Positions 43,652-52,532 of a DNA stretch of 64,000 nt are shown here, piece by piece. The stretch comes from Gemmatimonadota bacterium. GTDB lineage: Bacteria; Gemmatimonadota; Gemmatimonadetes; Longimicrobiales; Gaopeijiaceae. The notes beneath the pieces were generated by a model. It did not search any database and had not been told where the DNA came from. It saw nothing but the letters and a program-made list of their open reading frames with translations. The position numbers were made by a program, and so were the translations under genes. The stretch covers positions 248,001-312,000 of the forward strand of contig JAUIEJ010000007.1 in NCBI GenBank assembly GCA_030428885.1. The letters run 5' to 3'. Positions within the stretch are counted from its first letter, which is position 1. Every line of letters starts with the position of its first letter.

Positions 43652-44251
43652 ATGACGATCCGAAGAGCAGTTGCAGGCCTCCTTTCGGTCGCTGCGATCC
43701 TGAGCGCCGACACCCTGAGGGCACAGGAGTCGGCGATGGTCGAAGGCCTCCGACACGGGGGGTTCGGTGGGCCCGCGGTGAAGTTCACCGGGATCGACGG
43801 CCGGTTCGGTGTGTTCGTCGGTGGGCGCGGTGGCTGGATCATCAACCAGACGGTGGCCATCGGCGGCGGGGGGTACGCCCTCGCGAATCCGTCGAACTTC
43901 GACCATCTCACCGATGGAACCGGAAATCCCGGCCGGCTCGAGATGGCGTACGGCGGGCTCGAACTAGGGTACTCCCACCGGTCGCAGAATACGGTCCACA
44001 TCGCCCTCGGACTCCTGATCGGAGCCGGCGGCGTGGCCTGGGAGCCGGACGGGTCCGCGGGCACTCGACTCGACGACTCCGTCTTCATCGCCGAGCCCGA
44101 GTTCAGCCTCGTCGTGCGCGCCACGCGGGTGCTCGAAGTGAGGTTGGGGGTAAGCTACCGCCTCACCCGGGGTGTGGAGCTTCTCGACCTCGGCGACTCG
44201 GATCTGTCCGGCCCCACGGGGGTGGTGACCCTTCAGTTCGGAAGCTCCTGA
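43652..44251 (+). CDS. Exported small barrel protein
   Basis: A 199-residue exported protein, signal peptide residues 1-25 (VAGLLSVAAILSADTLRAQ). The mature chain follows the plan of small outer-membrane barrels: GPAVKFTGIDGRFGVFVGGRGGWIIN, VAIGGGGYALAN, LEMAYGGLELGYSH, HIALGLLIGAGGVAW, LEVRLGVSYRLTRG, ending TLQFGSS. GGAGGA five bases before the ATG. The next gene begins 12 bases after its stop. Confidence 0.7.
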   Translation: MTIRRAVAGLLSVAAILSADTLRAQESAMVEGLRHGGFGGPAVKFTGIDGRFGVFVGGRGGWIINQTVAIGGGGYALANPSNFDHLTDGTGNPGRLEMAYGGLELGYSHRSQNTVHIALGLLIGAGGVAWEPDGSAGTRLDDSVFIAEPEFSLVVRATRVLEVRLGVSYRLTRGVELLDLGDSDLSGPTGVVTLQFGSS

Positions 44252-44262
44252 CGGAGTCCCGG

Positions 44263-44745
44263 ATGGTGCCGGTAGAGCCTGAGGCCCCGCGTCCCCGGCG
44301 CAGCCACGGCGTCGCGTCGGCCCTGTACGCCGGAACGGCGTTCGTCAGCCTCGGGCTCGGCGCGATCTACATGTTCAGGGACTCCTTCATGCCGTATCAC
44401 GGGGTCGCCCTGGGACAGCGCTGGGTCGACCTGGACCCCGCGACCCAGGTTCTCCTCAAGGCGCTGATGGAGGTGGCCGCCGGGGGCTGGTTCGCCCTTG
44501 GAGTGCTGGTCCTCCTGCTCGTCGCCATTCCCATTCGGCGCGGTGAACGGTGGGCGCGCCTCGCGGCGCCGGCGGCCCTCCTGCTCTTCTACGTCCCGAC
44601 CCTCATCGCCACCGCCAGCGTGGCTTTGCAGACACCGGCGTCCCCGCCGTGGCGGTTCAACGCGCTGGCCTGCCTCTGCGCTATCGGGGGCGTCCTGCTG
44701 GACTCGCCCTGGCGCCGCCGTCGCCGAGCCGACGAGAAGCCGTAG
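44263..44745 (+). CDS. Four-helix inner-membrane protein
   Basis: A 160-residue protein with four hydrophobic segments: ASALYAGTAFVSLGLGAIYMF, VAAGGWFALGVLVLLLVAIP, LAAPAALLLFYVPTLIATASV and FNALACLCAIGGVLL. Charged tails (RRGER, RRRRR) fit an inside/inside topology. No family recognised. GGAG six bases before the ATG, 12 bases after the barrel gene, so a two-gene operon. Its 3' end overlaps the convergent GrpB-family gene by 65 bases. Confidence 0.65.
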   Translation: MVPVEPEAPRPRRSHGVASALYAGTAFVSLGLGAIYMFRDSFMPYHGVALGQRWVDLDPATQVLLKALMEVAAGGWFALGVLVLLLVAIPIRRGERWARLAAPAALLLFYVPTLIATASVALQTPASPPWRFNALACLCAIGGVLLDSPWRRRRRADEKP

Positions 44746-45280
44746 ATCGGCGTTCAAGAACTCCGCGCACGAACTCGGTCTTTCCTCGGTGCAATTCCGT
44801 CCCGTGGCGTGGCGCGCCGTAGAGCCGCTGTTTCAGACGCTCGTAGTCCTTCGCCAGGTCGCTCGATTCGCGAAGCGCGTCCCGGAACACCAGGGCATTC
44901 GTGAAGTGAGCCGACCCTTCCTCGGCCAGGGAGAGGTGGTGGGTGCGCAGGCTGCCGCGGTGTCCCCTGAAGTAGTGTCGCTCCTCGATGTCGTCCTCCG
45001 GACCGTACTCGAACCCGAGTCCGGTGAGAGCGGGAACGCACTCCAGCGACGCAGCCAGATCTTCCACCCCGATGAGCACGTCCAGAATGGGCTTGGCGCT
45101 CAATCCGGGTACCGACGTGCTTCCCACGTGATGAATCGACAGCACCCGCCCTCCGAGCGCCCCGTGCAGGGTTCCGCGGAGGGACGCGAAGATCCGGGGC
45201 CATCGCTCGTCGTAGGGCATCAGCCGAGGAGCGGCGGGGTCGATGCCGAGGGCCGGGGATGACGTGCCGGTCGGGTCCAT
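44681..45280 (-). CDS. GrpB-family (UPF0157) nucleotidyltransferase-fold protein
   Basis: A 199-residue protein of the GrpB family: PYDERWPRIFASLRGTL, HHVGSTSVPGLSAKPILDVLIGV (the nucleotidyltransferase-like GS...D motif), then HHLSLAEEGS and ALRESSDLAKDYERLKQRL. Members are small-molecule or nucleotide transferases of uncertain substrate. Its ATG shares one base with the stop of the ADOP gene (TGATG), so it is coupled to PadR/ADOP pair 5. The last 35 residues are basic and may be non-homologous tail. Confidence 0.85.
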   Translation of the reverse strand: MDPTGTSSPALGIDPAAPRLMPYDERWPRIFASLRGTLHGALGGRVLSIHHVGSTSVPGLSAKPILDVLIGVEDLAASLECVPALTGLGFEYGPEDDIEERHYFRGHRGSLRTHHLSLAEEGSAHFTNALVFRDALRESSDLAKDYERLKQRLYGAPRHGTELHRGKTEFVRGVLERRSTASRRLGDGGARASPAGRPR

Positions 45281-48009
45281 CACCCATCCTCCCGCAGGGC
45301 CTCCGTGGGCTCTACCCGGAGGGCCCTGCGGAGTGGGACGATACAGGCGAGCAAACACACCCCCGGCATGAGCAACAGATAGATCGCGAGTCCCAGCGCA
45401 TGGCCGGCGTCGGGCCGAACTTGAACGTCGGAGTTGAACAGGACCCCGACGAGGACGCCGACGAGCAGGGCGCCCAGCCCCACGCCCATGGCCACCTGCT
45501 CGACCGCGCGTCGGAAGACGGTTCGAGTGACCCGCCACCGACCAGCGCCCAGGGCCACGCGCACCCCGATCTCTCTGGTTCGACGGGTCACGGCGAGGGA
45601 CATGACGGAAAACAGCCCGGCCAGGGCGAGGAGGAGAGCGACCGCGGCGAACACCCCCAGGAAGCGGCCGGTCAGACCGAACACCCGCGCATTCGTCGCC
45701 GTGGACTCGTCGAGGGTCTGCACCCGATTCACCTGGAGGCCGGGATCGACTTCGTGCACGAGTGCCGGGAGGCGCGACGCGAAGCGGTCCGCCTCGGGAC
45801 CCACACGAACGACGATCTGAACGGGGTACGTCTCGGCCCGACGGAACGGGAGGTAGATCCCCGCTTCCCCACCCGGCAACTCGAGCGTGGGCGGCGTCAT
45901 TCCGATCTGCTCCGCCACCCCGACGATCTCCCTCCAGGGTCCCCGGCCGTCGGCGCCGACGAAGGCGATCCGGCGGCCGATGGGATTCCGATCACCGAGC
46001 ACGCGGCGGACGAACTCCGGATTGACCACGACCACGTTCTCGCTCGCATCGGCGTCCGTGACTGCGAACCCCCGCCCCTCGACCATGCCGACGTCGAGAG
46101 ATCGAAAAAACGACGCGTCCACCGCGGTGACCTGTGCCCGGTGACCCCGAGGGGAGGGTGGCGGAGCGCCCCCACCGTCGACCTCCAACCACCACTGAGG
46201 ATGAACGTCCCCGGGGATCTTCCACGCTCGGGTGACGGAGCGAACGCGGGGATCTTCCATCAAGCGGCGCTCGATTTCATCGACCGCTCGCAGATAGTCC
46301 TCGCCCGGAGTCCCCCTCGACTCGCGGTGCAGGTCCTCGACCAATGAATAGAACTCCCCGTCCATGGCCAGTTCGGCCGTCACGTACTCACTGGCCCGGA
46401 ACCCGTAGTCCAGATCGGCGGTCCGGACGGCGCCGATCCCGGCCGCCACCGCAAGGGGCGCCACCGCCACCGTGATGGCGATCTGGAGAACGATCACCGC
46501 CGTCCACCCGCTGGATGAATCCCCTCCGTGGACCTTCTGGAGCCGCGAGAGGATGTCCCGGCCCGCCGTGCCCATGGACGGGAGGACCGCCGCGAGGGAG
46601 GCCGCGATCACGGTCAGGAGCACCGCCGAGCCGATGGTCACCCAGGACAGCCCGCCGCCGAACCAGAATCCCCAGTACGGTTCGTGGACTCCCGCCATGT
46701 CTTCCATGATCTCGGACCCCACGCGGGCGTACCAGTTCGTCGCCGTCCGCGTCGCCCAGAGGCCCACCGCGGTGGCGCCCCCGCCGAGCACCAACGCCTC
46801 CGTGAACAACTGTCCGACGATCCGCTCGCGGCTGGCTCCGAGGGCGCTGCGCACGACCAGTTCCCGGCGCCGGGCGGCCGTCCGGGCGAAGAGGAGGAGC
46901 GTGACGTTGCCCCAGGCCACCAGCATCACCACCGCAAACGTACCGACTCCCCCGAACACCATGGCGCCGACGAGCTGAAGCCTTGGGATCGGGACCGGAA
47001 TCTCTCCGAACCGCGCCACCTCGGGACTCCGGAACTCGCGCGACTCCGGGAGCAGGGTGGAGGCGCGCTGCCCCATGGCTGTGAACTCCGCACGGGCCTG
47101 CCTGAGGGAGACTCCCGGCGCGAGGCGGGCCACGACGGAGACGGGCGGGCTGGCCGCCGCGTCCACCCCGAGCGGATCGAGACGGAGCGGGACCCAGAGA
47201 TCGTGGGCGCGAGGCCATCCGAAGCCCTCCGGCATGACGCCGATGACCGTGGAGATATCGGTCCCGATCCGGACCGTCCGCCCCACGACGTCGGGGTCGG
47301 ACTCGAAGAACGAACGCCACACGTCGTAGCCGAGAACCACGACCGGCGCAGCCTGCAGCCGCTCGTCTGCCTCGTCCAGCCCGCGTCCCATCAGAGGGGG
47401 AACCCGGGCCGTGCGGAACGCGACCGCCGTCATGGCCGCACCCAGGAGGGCCCGCGACCGCCCGTCCTCCAGAATCAGGTTGCGCCGCGTACTCCGGTAT
47501 GCCCCGAGATCCTGTAGGGAACCGACGTCCGCGTCTCGCCACGCGACGAAGTCGTGGACCGTCGGGGGCACGACCCGGGCCTGCCCCCGATCCTGAATGC
47601 GGACTTCGACCAGGCGGTGTCCCTCGTCCAGCGGAATGCGCGGGAACGCCGTGTCCATGAAGACCTCGAGATTCGTCGCCCCGACCAGGACCGCGAATGC
47701 GATGGCCGTCCCGGCGACGACGGTGAGGCCCGGATACCGGAGAAGCACCCGACCGGCAAGCTTCCAATCGACGGTCGACGTCTGGAACCAGCGCGTCTCG
47801 GAGAGCCGGGCCCATCCGACGACGAGGGCCGACGCCAGCGTATTCCGGAAGTAGCGGACCGAGGCCCGCCATCGGGACCCGCCCTGCACCACCTCACGGA
47901 GAGCCAACTGCTCGAGATCGGCGAGGATCTCGAGGGCGTCGGGGCCTCGAATGAGAAGCCAGGCGAGGCGACGGAGCCACGTCGGGGGGCGGCTCTTGTG
48001 AACGTTCAC
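45280..48009 (-). CDS. ADOP-type ABC transporter permease
   Basis: A 909-residue permease. The N-terminus carries a different short domain (WLRRLAWLLIRGPDALEILADLEQL, then GSRWRASVRYFRNTLAS) seen in a subset of the family. The rest is standard: membrane helix near residue 95, periplasmic domain with VVLGYDVWRSFFESDPDVVGRTV, helix block VAWGNVTLLLFARTAARRRELVVRSALGA, second half with VNPEFVRRVLGDRNPIG, LAGLFSVMSLAVTRRTREIGVRVALGAG, and the end RVEPTEALRED. GTG start one base after the padR stop. Followed by the coupled GrpB-family gene. Confidence 0.88.
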   Translation of the reverse strand: MNVHKSRPPTWLRRLAWLLIRGPDALEILADLEQLALREVVQGGSRWRASVRYFRNTLASALVVGWARLSETRWFQTSTVDWKLAGRVLLRYPGLTVVAGTAIAFAVLVGATNLEVFMDTAFPRIPLDEGHRLVEVRIQDRGQARVVPPTVHDFVAWRDADVGSLQDLGAYRSTRRNLILEDGRSRALLGAAMTAVAFRTARVPPLMGRGLDEADERLQAAPVVVLGYDVWRSFFESDPDVVGRTVRIGTDISTVIGVMPEGFGWPRAHDLWVPLRLDPLGVDAAASPPVSVVARLAPGVSLRQARAEFTAMGQRASTLLPESREFRSPEVARFGEIPVPIPRLQLVGAMVFGGVGTFAVVMLVAWGNVTLLLFARTAARRRELVVRSALGASRERIVGQLFTEALVLGGGATAVGLWATRTATNWYARVGSEIMEDMAGVHEPYWGFWFGGGLSWVTIGSAVLLTVIAASLAAVLPSMGTAGRDILSRLQKVHGGDSSSGWTAVIVLQIAITVAVAPLAVAAGIGAVRTADLDYGFRASEYVTAELAMDGEFYSLVEDLHRESRGTPGEDYLRAVDEIERRLMEDPRVRSVTRAWKIPGDVHPQWWLEVDGGGAPPPSPRGHRAQVTAVDASFFRSLDVGMVEGRGFAVTDADASENVVVVNPEFVRRVLGDRNPIGRRIAFVGADGRGPWREIVGVAEQIGMTPPTLELPGGEAGIYLPFRRAETYPVQIVVRVGPEADRFASRLPALVHEVDPGLQVNRVQTLDESTATNARVFGLTGRFLGVFAAVALLLALAGLFSVMSLAVTRRTREIGVRVALGAGRWRVTRTVFRRAVEQVAMGVGLGALLVGVLVGVLFNSDVQVRPDAGHALGLAIYLLLMPGVCLLACIVPLRRALRVEPTEALREDG

Positions 48010-48010
48010 G

Positions 48011-48367
48011 TCACCCGTCCGCGAGCCCGGCGAGGGTATCCAGCAGTCCGTCCGCCAGGCGCTGCGTCTCCTCGTAGGCCTCCATCAGGGCGGTCGCCCC
48101 GGACGGTCGGAGTTCGTAGTACTTCGGAGGCCGGCCCATCCTCCCGCGGATCGGCGCCCCCTCCCTGGACCGCACCAATCCGCGCTTCTCGAGCCGCCCC
48201 AGTGTCGTGTAGATGGACCCCGGTGAGACGCGCCGGCCAGTCTGCTCGTGGAGGACGTCGTGGATGCCCACACCGCTGGCCTCCTCTCCCAGCCGAAGCA
48301 CGGAGAAGAGGACCGCCTGCTCGAATTCCCCGAGACGTCCCACCCTGCCCTCCTCCATGCGAGCCAT
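48011..48367 (-). CDS. PadR-family transcriptional regulator
   Basis: A 118-residue PadR protein: LGEFEQAVLFSVLRLGEEASGVGIHDVLH, VSPGSIYTTLGRLEKRGLV, PPKYYELRPSGATALMEAYEE. It is closer to the PadR group with longer N-terminus than the other four. Two start codons (48367 and 48358) lack a Shine-Dalgarno site; the promoter just upstream suggests a very short leader. It is the first gene of PadR-ADOP-GrpB. Confidence 0.9.
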   Translation of the reverse strand: MARMEEGRVGRLGEFEQAVLFSVLRLGEEASGVGIHDVLHEQTGRRVSPGSIYTTLGRLEKRGLVRSREGAPIRGRMGRPPKYYELRPSGATALMEAYEETQRLADGLLDTLAGLADG

Positions 48368-48378
48368 TGCCGAGGGGT

Positions 48379-48407
48379 ACTTTACCTACATTGTCGTGGA
48401 ACTGCAA
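48379..48407 (-). promoter_or_regulatory. Promoter of the PadR-ADOP-GrpB operon
   Basis: On the minus strand TTGCAG (48407-48402) and TAAAGT (48384-48379) are separated by 17 bases. Transcription would start around 48372, only a few bases before the ATG at 48367, which explains the lack of a ribosome binding site. Confidence 0.5.
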
Positions 48408-48516
48408 GCGGGCACTCTCCACGACCGGAACCCGACCGGGAGGGGCGCGACGCGAACGCGCGCCGCGCCCTCTCCCGATAGCCCCGGCCACGGTGTGAAC
48501 CCACGCGACCCGCGCT

Positions 48517-49968
48517 TCAACCGCCCAGTCGATCCTCCAGCCATTCGGAGACGGATCGCGCGCCGGGATCCAGGTTGGCGAGGACGACCACCACCAAGCC
48601 CCGCTCCAGGTGGATTTCCAGCAAGGCGCTGGCGCCAGGGAAGCCACCCCGGTGGCCCACCACTCGCCCTTCGTCCCGGAGGCGGAACCCGTACCCATAG
48701 TCCGGTGAGCCCGGCTTTGGGGAGAGCATCTCGCGGAGGAGGGTCTCGTCGACGAGTCCACCGGAGAACAGCGCCTCGGAGAAACGGACGAGATCGGCGG
48801 CGGTGGCGTAGGCGCCTCCTGCCGGGCCGCCGGGGATGAGGAGCGTCCGGTTGTCCCGGACCTCCAGACCACCGGCGCCGACCTCGCGGACGTAGCCGAC
48901 GGCGTGACCCGCCCCATTGCGGGCCGGAGCGTCGAACCCCGTGGACTCCATGCCCGCCGGTGCCAGCACGTGCTCCCGCACATACGCCTCGTAGGTGCGC
49001 CCGCTCACCGCCTCCACGAGAGCTCCCAGAACCACGTACCCGCTGTTGCTGTACGCCCAGGAGGTTCCCGGCTCGAAGGCCGGGCGAGCTCCCCGAACCA
49101 GCGGAACGAAGTCCCCCGCGGACCGCGCTGTGACACGCACGGAGTCGAATGTGGGGTGCTGCATGAAGTCGCCGAGTCCCGCCGTGTGGGACAGCAGATG
49201 TCCAACCGTGACCCTCCGCCCCCCCTCGGCGTCGAGCAGCCCCGGGAGGTGGCGATCCACCGGGTCGTCGAAGCCCACATGCCCCGCCTCCACCAACTGC
49301 GCCACCGCCACCGCCGTCAGCATCTTCCCGAGAGAGGCGATGTTGAACCGGGTGTCCATCGCCACGGGCACGCCCCGGTCTCGGTCGGCGAGGCCTTCCG
49401 CCCGCGCGAGCAGCGTGCGTCCCCGCTCCGTCACCAGGACGGCTCCCGAGAAGGCGTCCCGCTCCACGAGCTCGTCGAGTAGGGCCCCAAGCTCTGCCTC
49501 CCAGTCCACGGGGCCGGCGGCCCCCTCGTCTCCGGGTGCGGCGCTCCTCTCCGCACCGGCTCGCCCGATGTCGATGCCCGCGATCCGATGCGGCGGATCA
49601 GGTTCGACGGCGATCTCGATCACCAACGGAGTCCCGTCGAGGCGGGTCCTCACCCGGGCGGTCGCCATGCCCTTTTCGCCCAGCGCCACCTCCACGAGTT
49701 CGAGCCCACCGCTCCGGGCCGCGATGCCCCGGAGGATTTCCACGTGCTCTGCGGCGCTTCCCGCCGCCAGCATGTCCGGCCCGAAGGCCTCGGCCACGAA
49801 CACCTCGGCCCGACCTGGCTCCGCCTCCAGGGCGTCGACGGTGGCCACCAGGCTCTCGATCCGGCGCTCCGCGGGAGTGGGGCCGCCGGAACCGTCCACC
49901 GCGCATGCGAGGGCGAGGGCTACCAACGGCCCCAGCCCCGCCATCCATGGCCCCCGCCCGCAGGTCAC
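48517..49968 (-). CDS. Lipoprotein serine hydrolase (class C beta-lactamase-like)
   Basis: A 483-residue lipoprotein with the signal ending LALAC near residue 22. Residues 35-150 are an N-terminal domain of the kind seen before some beta-lactamase-like enzymes (AEHVEILRGIAARSGGLELVEVALG). The catalytic fold follows with SLGK (SxxK), YSNSGYVVLG (YxN) and HRGGFPG. GTG start within the stop of the S41 peptidase gene (GTGA). It is the last member of a three-gene coupled set. It may act on peptidoglycan or esters in the periplasm; the substrate is not shown. Confidence 0.83.
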   Translation of the reverse strand: MTCGRGPWMAGLGPLVALALACAVDGSGGPTPAERRIESLVATVDALEAEPGRAEVFVAEAFGPDMLAAGSAAEHVEILRGIAARSGGLELVEVALGEKGMATARVRTRLDGTPLVIEIAVEPDPPHRIAGIDIGRAGAERSAAPGDEGAAGPVDWEAELGALLDELVERDAFSGAVLVTERGRTLLARAEGLADRDRGVPVAMDTRFNIASLGKMLTAVAVAQLVEAGHVGFDDPVDRHLPGLLDAEGGRRVTVGHLLSHTAGLGDFMQHPTFDSVRVTARSAGDFVPLVRGARPAFEPGTSWAYSNSGYVVLGALVEAVSGRTYEAYVREHVLAPAGMESTGFDAPARNGAGHAVGYVREVGAGGLEVRDNRTLLIPGGPAGGAYATAADLVRFSEALFSGGLVDETLLREMLSPKPGSPDYGYGFRLRDEGRVVGHRGGFPGASALLEIHLERGLVVVVLANLDPGARSVSEWLEDRLGG

Positions 49969-50981
49969 GGCTCCCTCCCCACGGCCGGCGTCCGAAACAG
50001 GTCGAGAGCCGCGTCGAGCTGCCGGTCCACGCCGGCTGCCACCTCGTCGGCCGTGTTATCCACGCGGACATGGGGGGCGATACCCGGTCCCTCGAACGAG
50101 CGGCCGCTGGGGTCCTCGACGATCTGGGGCACCACCGAGTACCGCCAGCCGTTGGACAGCTCACCTCCCACCTTCTCGCCGTGGTTGCCGGCCGTGGGCG
50201 AGCCCACGACGGTGACGTGGGGCATCACCTGAAGCGCCATCAGCGTCCTCTCCGCCGCGCTGTTGGTGAGGCGATTCACGAGGACGATCGTGGGCGTGGT
50301 GATCTGGTATTCACCGCGCGGTTCGATGAACCAGTCGACCTTCTGGCCCAGTTCCCGGGGCCCGGGGCCGGTCTTGGTGAATGTCCGGAACGCCAGGCGC
50401 TCCCGGTCGGCGAAGCGCTCGGCCAACAGGAATCCGTTTCGGAAGTCCCCGCCCCAGTTGTGCCGGAGGTCCACGATCACACCTCGCCGGTCGCGGAGCA
50501 GGTCGAGCACACGACCCAGCTCGGGGAGGGGGTCCTCCCAGTGGTTCACGTGGACGTAGCCGATCTCGCCGTCGAGGACGCCGAAGGTGGCGGCTCCCGT
50601 CCGGAACGGCCCCTGGACCATCCGTCCACGGACGATCGCCAGGTCCAGTTCGAGCTGGTGGGTGCGCTCCCGGAAGATCCGCTTGGCCACGAACGCGGGA
50701 CGGTTCGGCGCCACCAGCGTGACGTGTCCGTCGTCCAGCTCGGAGAGGAGTGCCGTGGCGGCCGCGTACACGGCGTCCTCGTCGGCGTCGGGTGCGGGGC
50801 GATGCCGCTCCCGGGCCGCGACCCAGTCCACGCCCCGTTCCTCGAAGGGAGCATACCGGTGCTGGAAGACCTCCCAGAGCTCCTCGTATACCTGGGCGGG
50901 TGTTCGGTCCTCCGGCCCGGTGGCCAGGTCCGTGCAGGCCCCTACGACCATCAACAGGAGGACGCTGACGACGCGCCTCAT
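49965..50981 (-). CDS. S41-family (tail-specific type) peptidase, lipoprotein
   Basis: A 338-residue lipoprotein; lipobox VGAC near residue 16. The N-terminal helical part (QVYEELWEVFQHRYAPFEERGVDW) is the usual start of S41 peptidases, no PDZ domain is obvious, and the catalytic Ser lies in NRLTNSAAERTLMAL, with GEIGYVHVNHW and VIVDLRHNWGG before it. The Lys/Glu partners cannot be fixed by eye. The start overlaps the stop of the barrel gene (ATGA) and the end overlaps the serine hydrolase gene. Confidence 0.85.
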   Translation of the reverse strand: MRRVVSVLLLMVVGACTDLATGPEDRTPAQVYEELWEVFQHRYAPFEERGVDWVAARERHRPAPDADEDAVYAAATALLSELDDGHVTLVAPNRPAFVAKRIFRERTHQLELDLAIVRGRMVQGPFRTGAATFGVLDGEIGYVHVNHWEDPLPELGRVLDLLRDRRGVIVDLRHNWGGDFRNGFLLAERFADRERLAFRTFTKTGPGPRELGQKVDWFIEPRGEYQITTPTIVLVNRLTNSAAERTLMALQVMPHVTVVGSPTAGNHGEKVGGELSNGWRYSVVPQIVEDPSGRSFEGPGIAPHVRVDNTADEVAAGVDRQLDAALDLFRTPAVGREP

Positions 50982-51820
50982 CGTGCGGCTCCCGGCCAGC
51001 GGATGACGATGCCCAGATCCAGGCCCGCCCGAAACGACTCGAACACCGCCTGGTCGTGGTGGCGCGTGTAGTCGAATCGGATGGCCGCCCGCACACCCAC
51101 GTGCTCGCCGAGTGCCTGGAGGAGACTCGCCCGACCAGAGACGCCCTGGAGGGACAGCGGCGAGAATACGTGCCCCTGCTCGAGCCGGTGCCACACGTCG
51201 CTCCCGGACTGGAAGCGCGCCTCGTCCACCGTGGAATAGGTCGGACGGGTCGCCCACCCGACCAGTGGCACCCGGAGCCCGAACCGGAGGGAGGCCTGCT
51301 CCGAGAGGTCCCGGGTCCCTCCCAACGCGAGCCGGAGCGATGCCGCGTAGAGGAAGCCCTCGGCAGCCCCCGCCCCCAGTTCGTACTGCGTGTGTATGGC
51401 GTTCGCCGCCAGCGACAGGCCCATCCACACGTTCCCGGTGAGGCGCGCCATGTAGGTGTAGGCCGCATCGAGGATCTCGGTCTCGCTGTCCGGCGATTGG
51501 ACCGTCGTCGTGCCCCGTCGGAACGGGAACGACCCGGACGTCACGTCCAACTTCCCGAGCCAGAAGTCGATCTCGTGGTAGCTCTCCGGGTCCTCGATGG
51601 AGACGAACACCCCGTTCTGTGTGATCCCGGCCCCGTCGTGGGGGCGCGGCGAGATGAGCCCGTCCAGCGTGCGCACGTAGTCAGCGCTCACCCCCACGCC
51701 GACGGTCACGCGGGTCGTCTCGTCGTCCCGGTCCTGAGCGGCCGCCCGGTGGCAACCGGTGGCCATGGCAGAGACCACCAGCAACACGGCTGCGGCCCCA
51801 GATCGCGATATCCCGTTCAT
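50978..51820 (-). CDS. Exported outer-membrane barrel-like protein
   Basis: A 280-residue exported protein. The signal (GAAAVLLVVSAMATGCHRAAAQ) contains a Cys that could be a lipobox, though A-x-A cleavage after HRAAAQ is also possible. The rest alternates strands (TVGVGVSADYVRTLDG, NVWMGLSLAANAIHTQYELG, SLRLALGG, ASLRFGLRVPLVGW, IRFDYTRHHD) and ends GIVIRW plus four residues, as in outer-membrane barrels. ATG at 51820 follows GGGAGGT. First gene of the coupled triad with the peptidase and hydrolase. Confidence 0.72.
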   Translation of the reverse strand: MNGISRSGAAAVLLVVSAMATGCHRAAAQDRDDETTRVTVGVGVSADYVRTLDGLISPRPHDGAGITQNGVFVSIEDPESYHEIDFWLGKLDVTSGSFPFRRGTTTVQSPDSETEILDAAYTYMARLTGNVWMGLSLAANAIHTQYELGAGAAEGFLYAASLRLALGGTRDLSEQASLRFGLRVPLVGWATRPTYSTVDEARFQSGSDVWHRLEQGHVFSPLSLQGVSGRASLLQALGEHVGVRAAIRFDYTRHHDQAVFESFRAGLDLGIVIRWPGAAR

Positions 51821-51977
51821 CCCCACCTCCCATCAGGGGTTTCGTCTCGTCGAAGCCGAACTCCCGCCCGGCACCCCGTACAGCGAGAACCGGATGCGCC
51901 GTCCGCAATCGGAGTCGACGGAGCCTTTGATCGGAGGGCGGGGCGGCGTATTCTGTGGGTCCGACGGGAGACGCTCC

Positions 51978-52532
51978 GTGCCTGACCATCCACTGCCCCA
52001 CGAGTCGGACAGCGATGATGCGCTGTTCGACGCGGCCTACCGCGAGCTGCGCGCCCTGGCGGGCGTGTACCTCCGCCGCGAGCGAGGCGATCACACGCTC
52101 CAGGCCACCGAGCTGGTTAACGAGGCATACCTTCGACTGGGCGGGCGGGCCCCGGTCCCCTGGAGTGGCAGGACCCACTTCTTCGCCGTCGCGGCCCGAG
52201 CCATGCGCCGGATTCTCGTGGACCATGCCCGGGCCCGGGGTACCCAGAAGCGAGCCGGCGACCTGCAACGTGTGACCTTGGCGGAAGGGGTGAGGGGGGC
52301 CAGGGAGGTCGACCTCGACGAGATCCTGGAGTTGGAGCAGGCCCTGAGCCGCCTCGCCGAGCTGGACGCGCGCCAGGGCCGCGTCGTGGAACTGCGATTC
52401 TTCTCCGGCCTGGAGATGGCGGAAGTGGCCGAGGCCCTCGGCGTGTCCAAGCGCACGGCCGAGGGCGACTGGGCACATGCGAAGGCCTGGCTGCGGCGGG
52501 AGCTCCAGAACAGCGGCTCCGCTCCGCCATGA
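51978..52532 (+). CDS. ECF sigma factor
   Basis: A 184-residue sigma factor of the ECF group found with Ser/Thr kinases in these phyla (Sigma70_ECF / TIGR02999 type). Region 2: FDAAYRELRALAGVYLRRERGDHTLQATELVNEAYLRL, THFFAVAARAMRRILVDHARAR. Region 4: LDARQGRVVELRFFSGLEMAEVAEALGVSKRTAEGDWAHAKAWLRREL, with a helix-turn-helix. GTG start with GGGAG seven bases upstream. It overlaps the kinase gene by four bases (ATGA). Control by phosphorylation from that kinase is the expected mode, by analogy. Confidence 0.92.
   Translation: MPDHPLPHESDSDDALFDAAYRELRALAGVYLRRERGDHTLQATELVNEAYLRLGGRAPVPWSGRTHFFAVAARAMRRILVDHARARGTQKRAGDLQRVTLAEGVRGAREVDLDEILELEQALSRLAELDARQGRVVELRFFSGLEMAEVAEALGVSKRTAEGDWAHAKAWLRRELQNSGSAPP

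Noticed and set aside
43558-44745. A 395-residue plus-strand frame covering the barrel gene and the four-helix gene
   Set aside because: Only the last 160 residues (from 44263) are protein-like with a ribosome site; the earlier part is out of frame with the real barrel gene.
45259-46347. Plus-strand frame of 362 residues
   Set aside because: Antisense shadow of the permease at 45280-48009; rich in His, Asp and Gly without motifs.
27623-49968. Antibiotic resistance by the three class C beta-lactamase-like proteins
   Set aside because: They have HSG or HRG in place of the KTG motif, extra domains or membrane parts, and belong to the broad esterase/peptidase group; resistance cannot be claimed.
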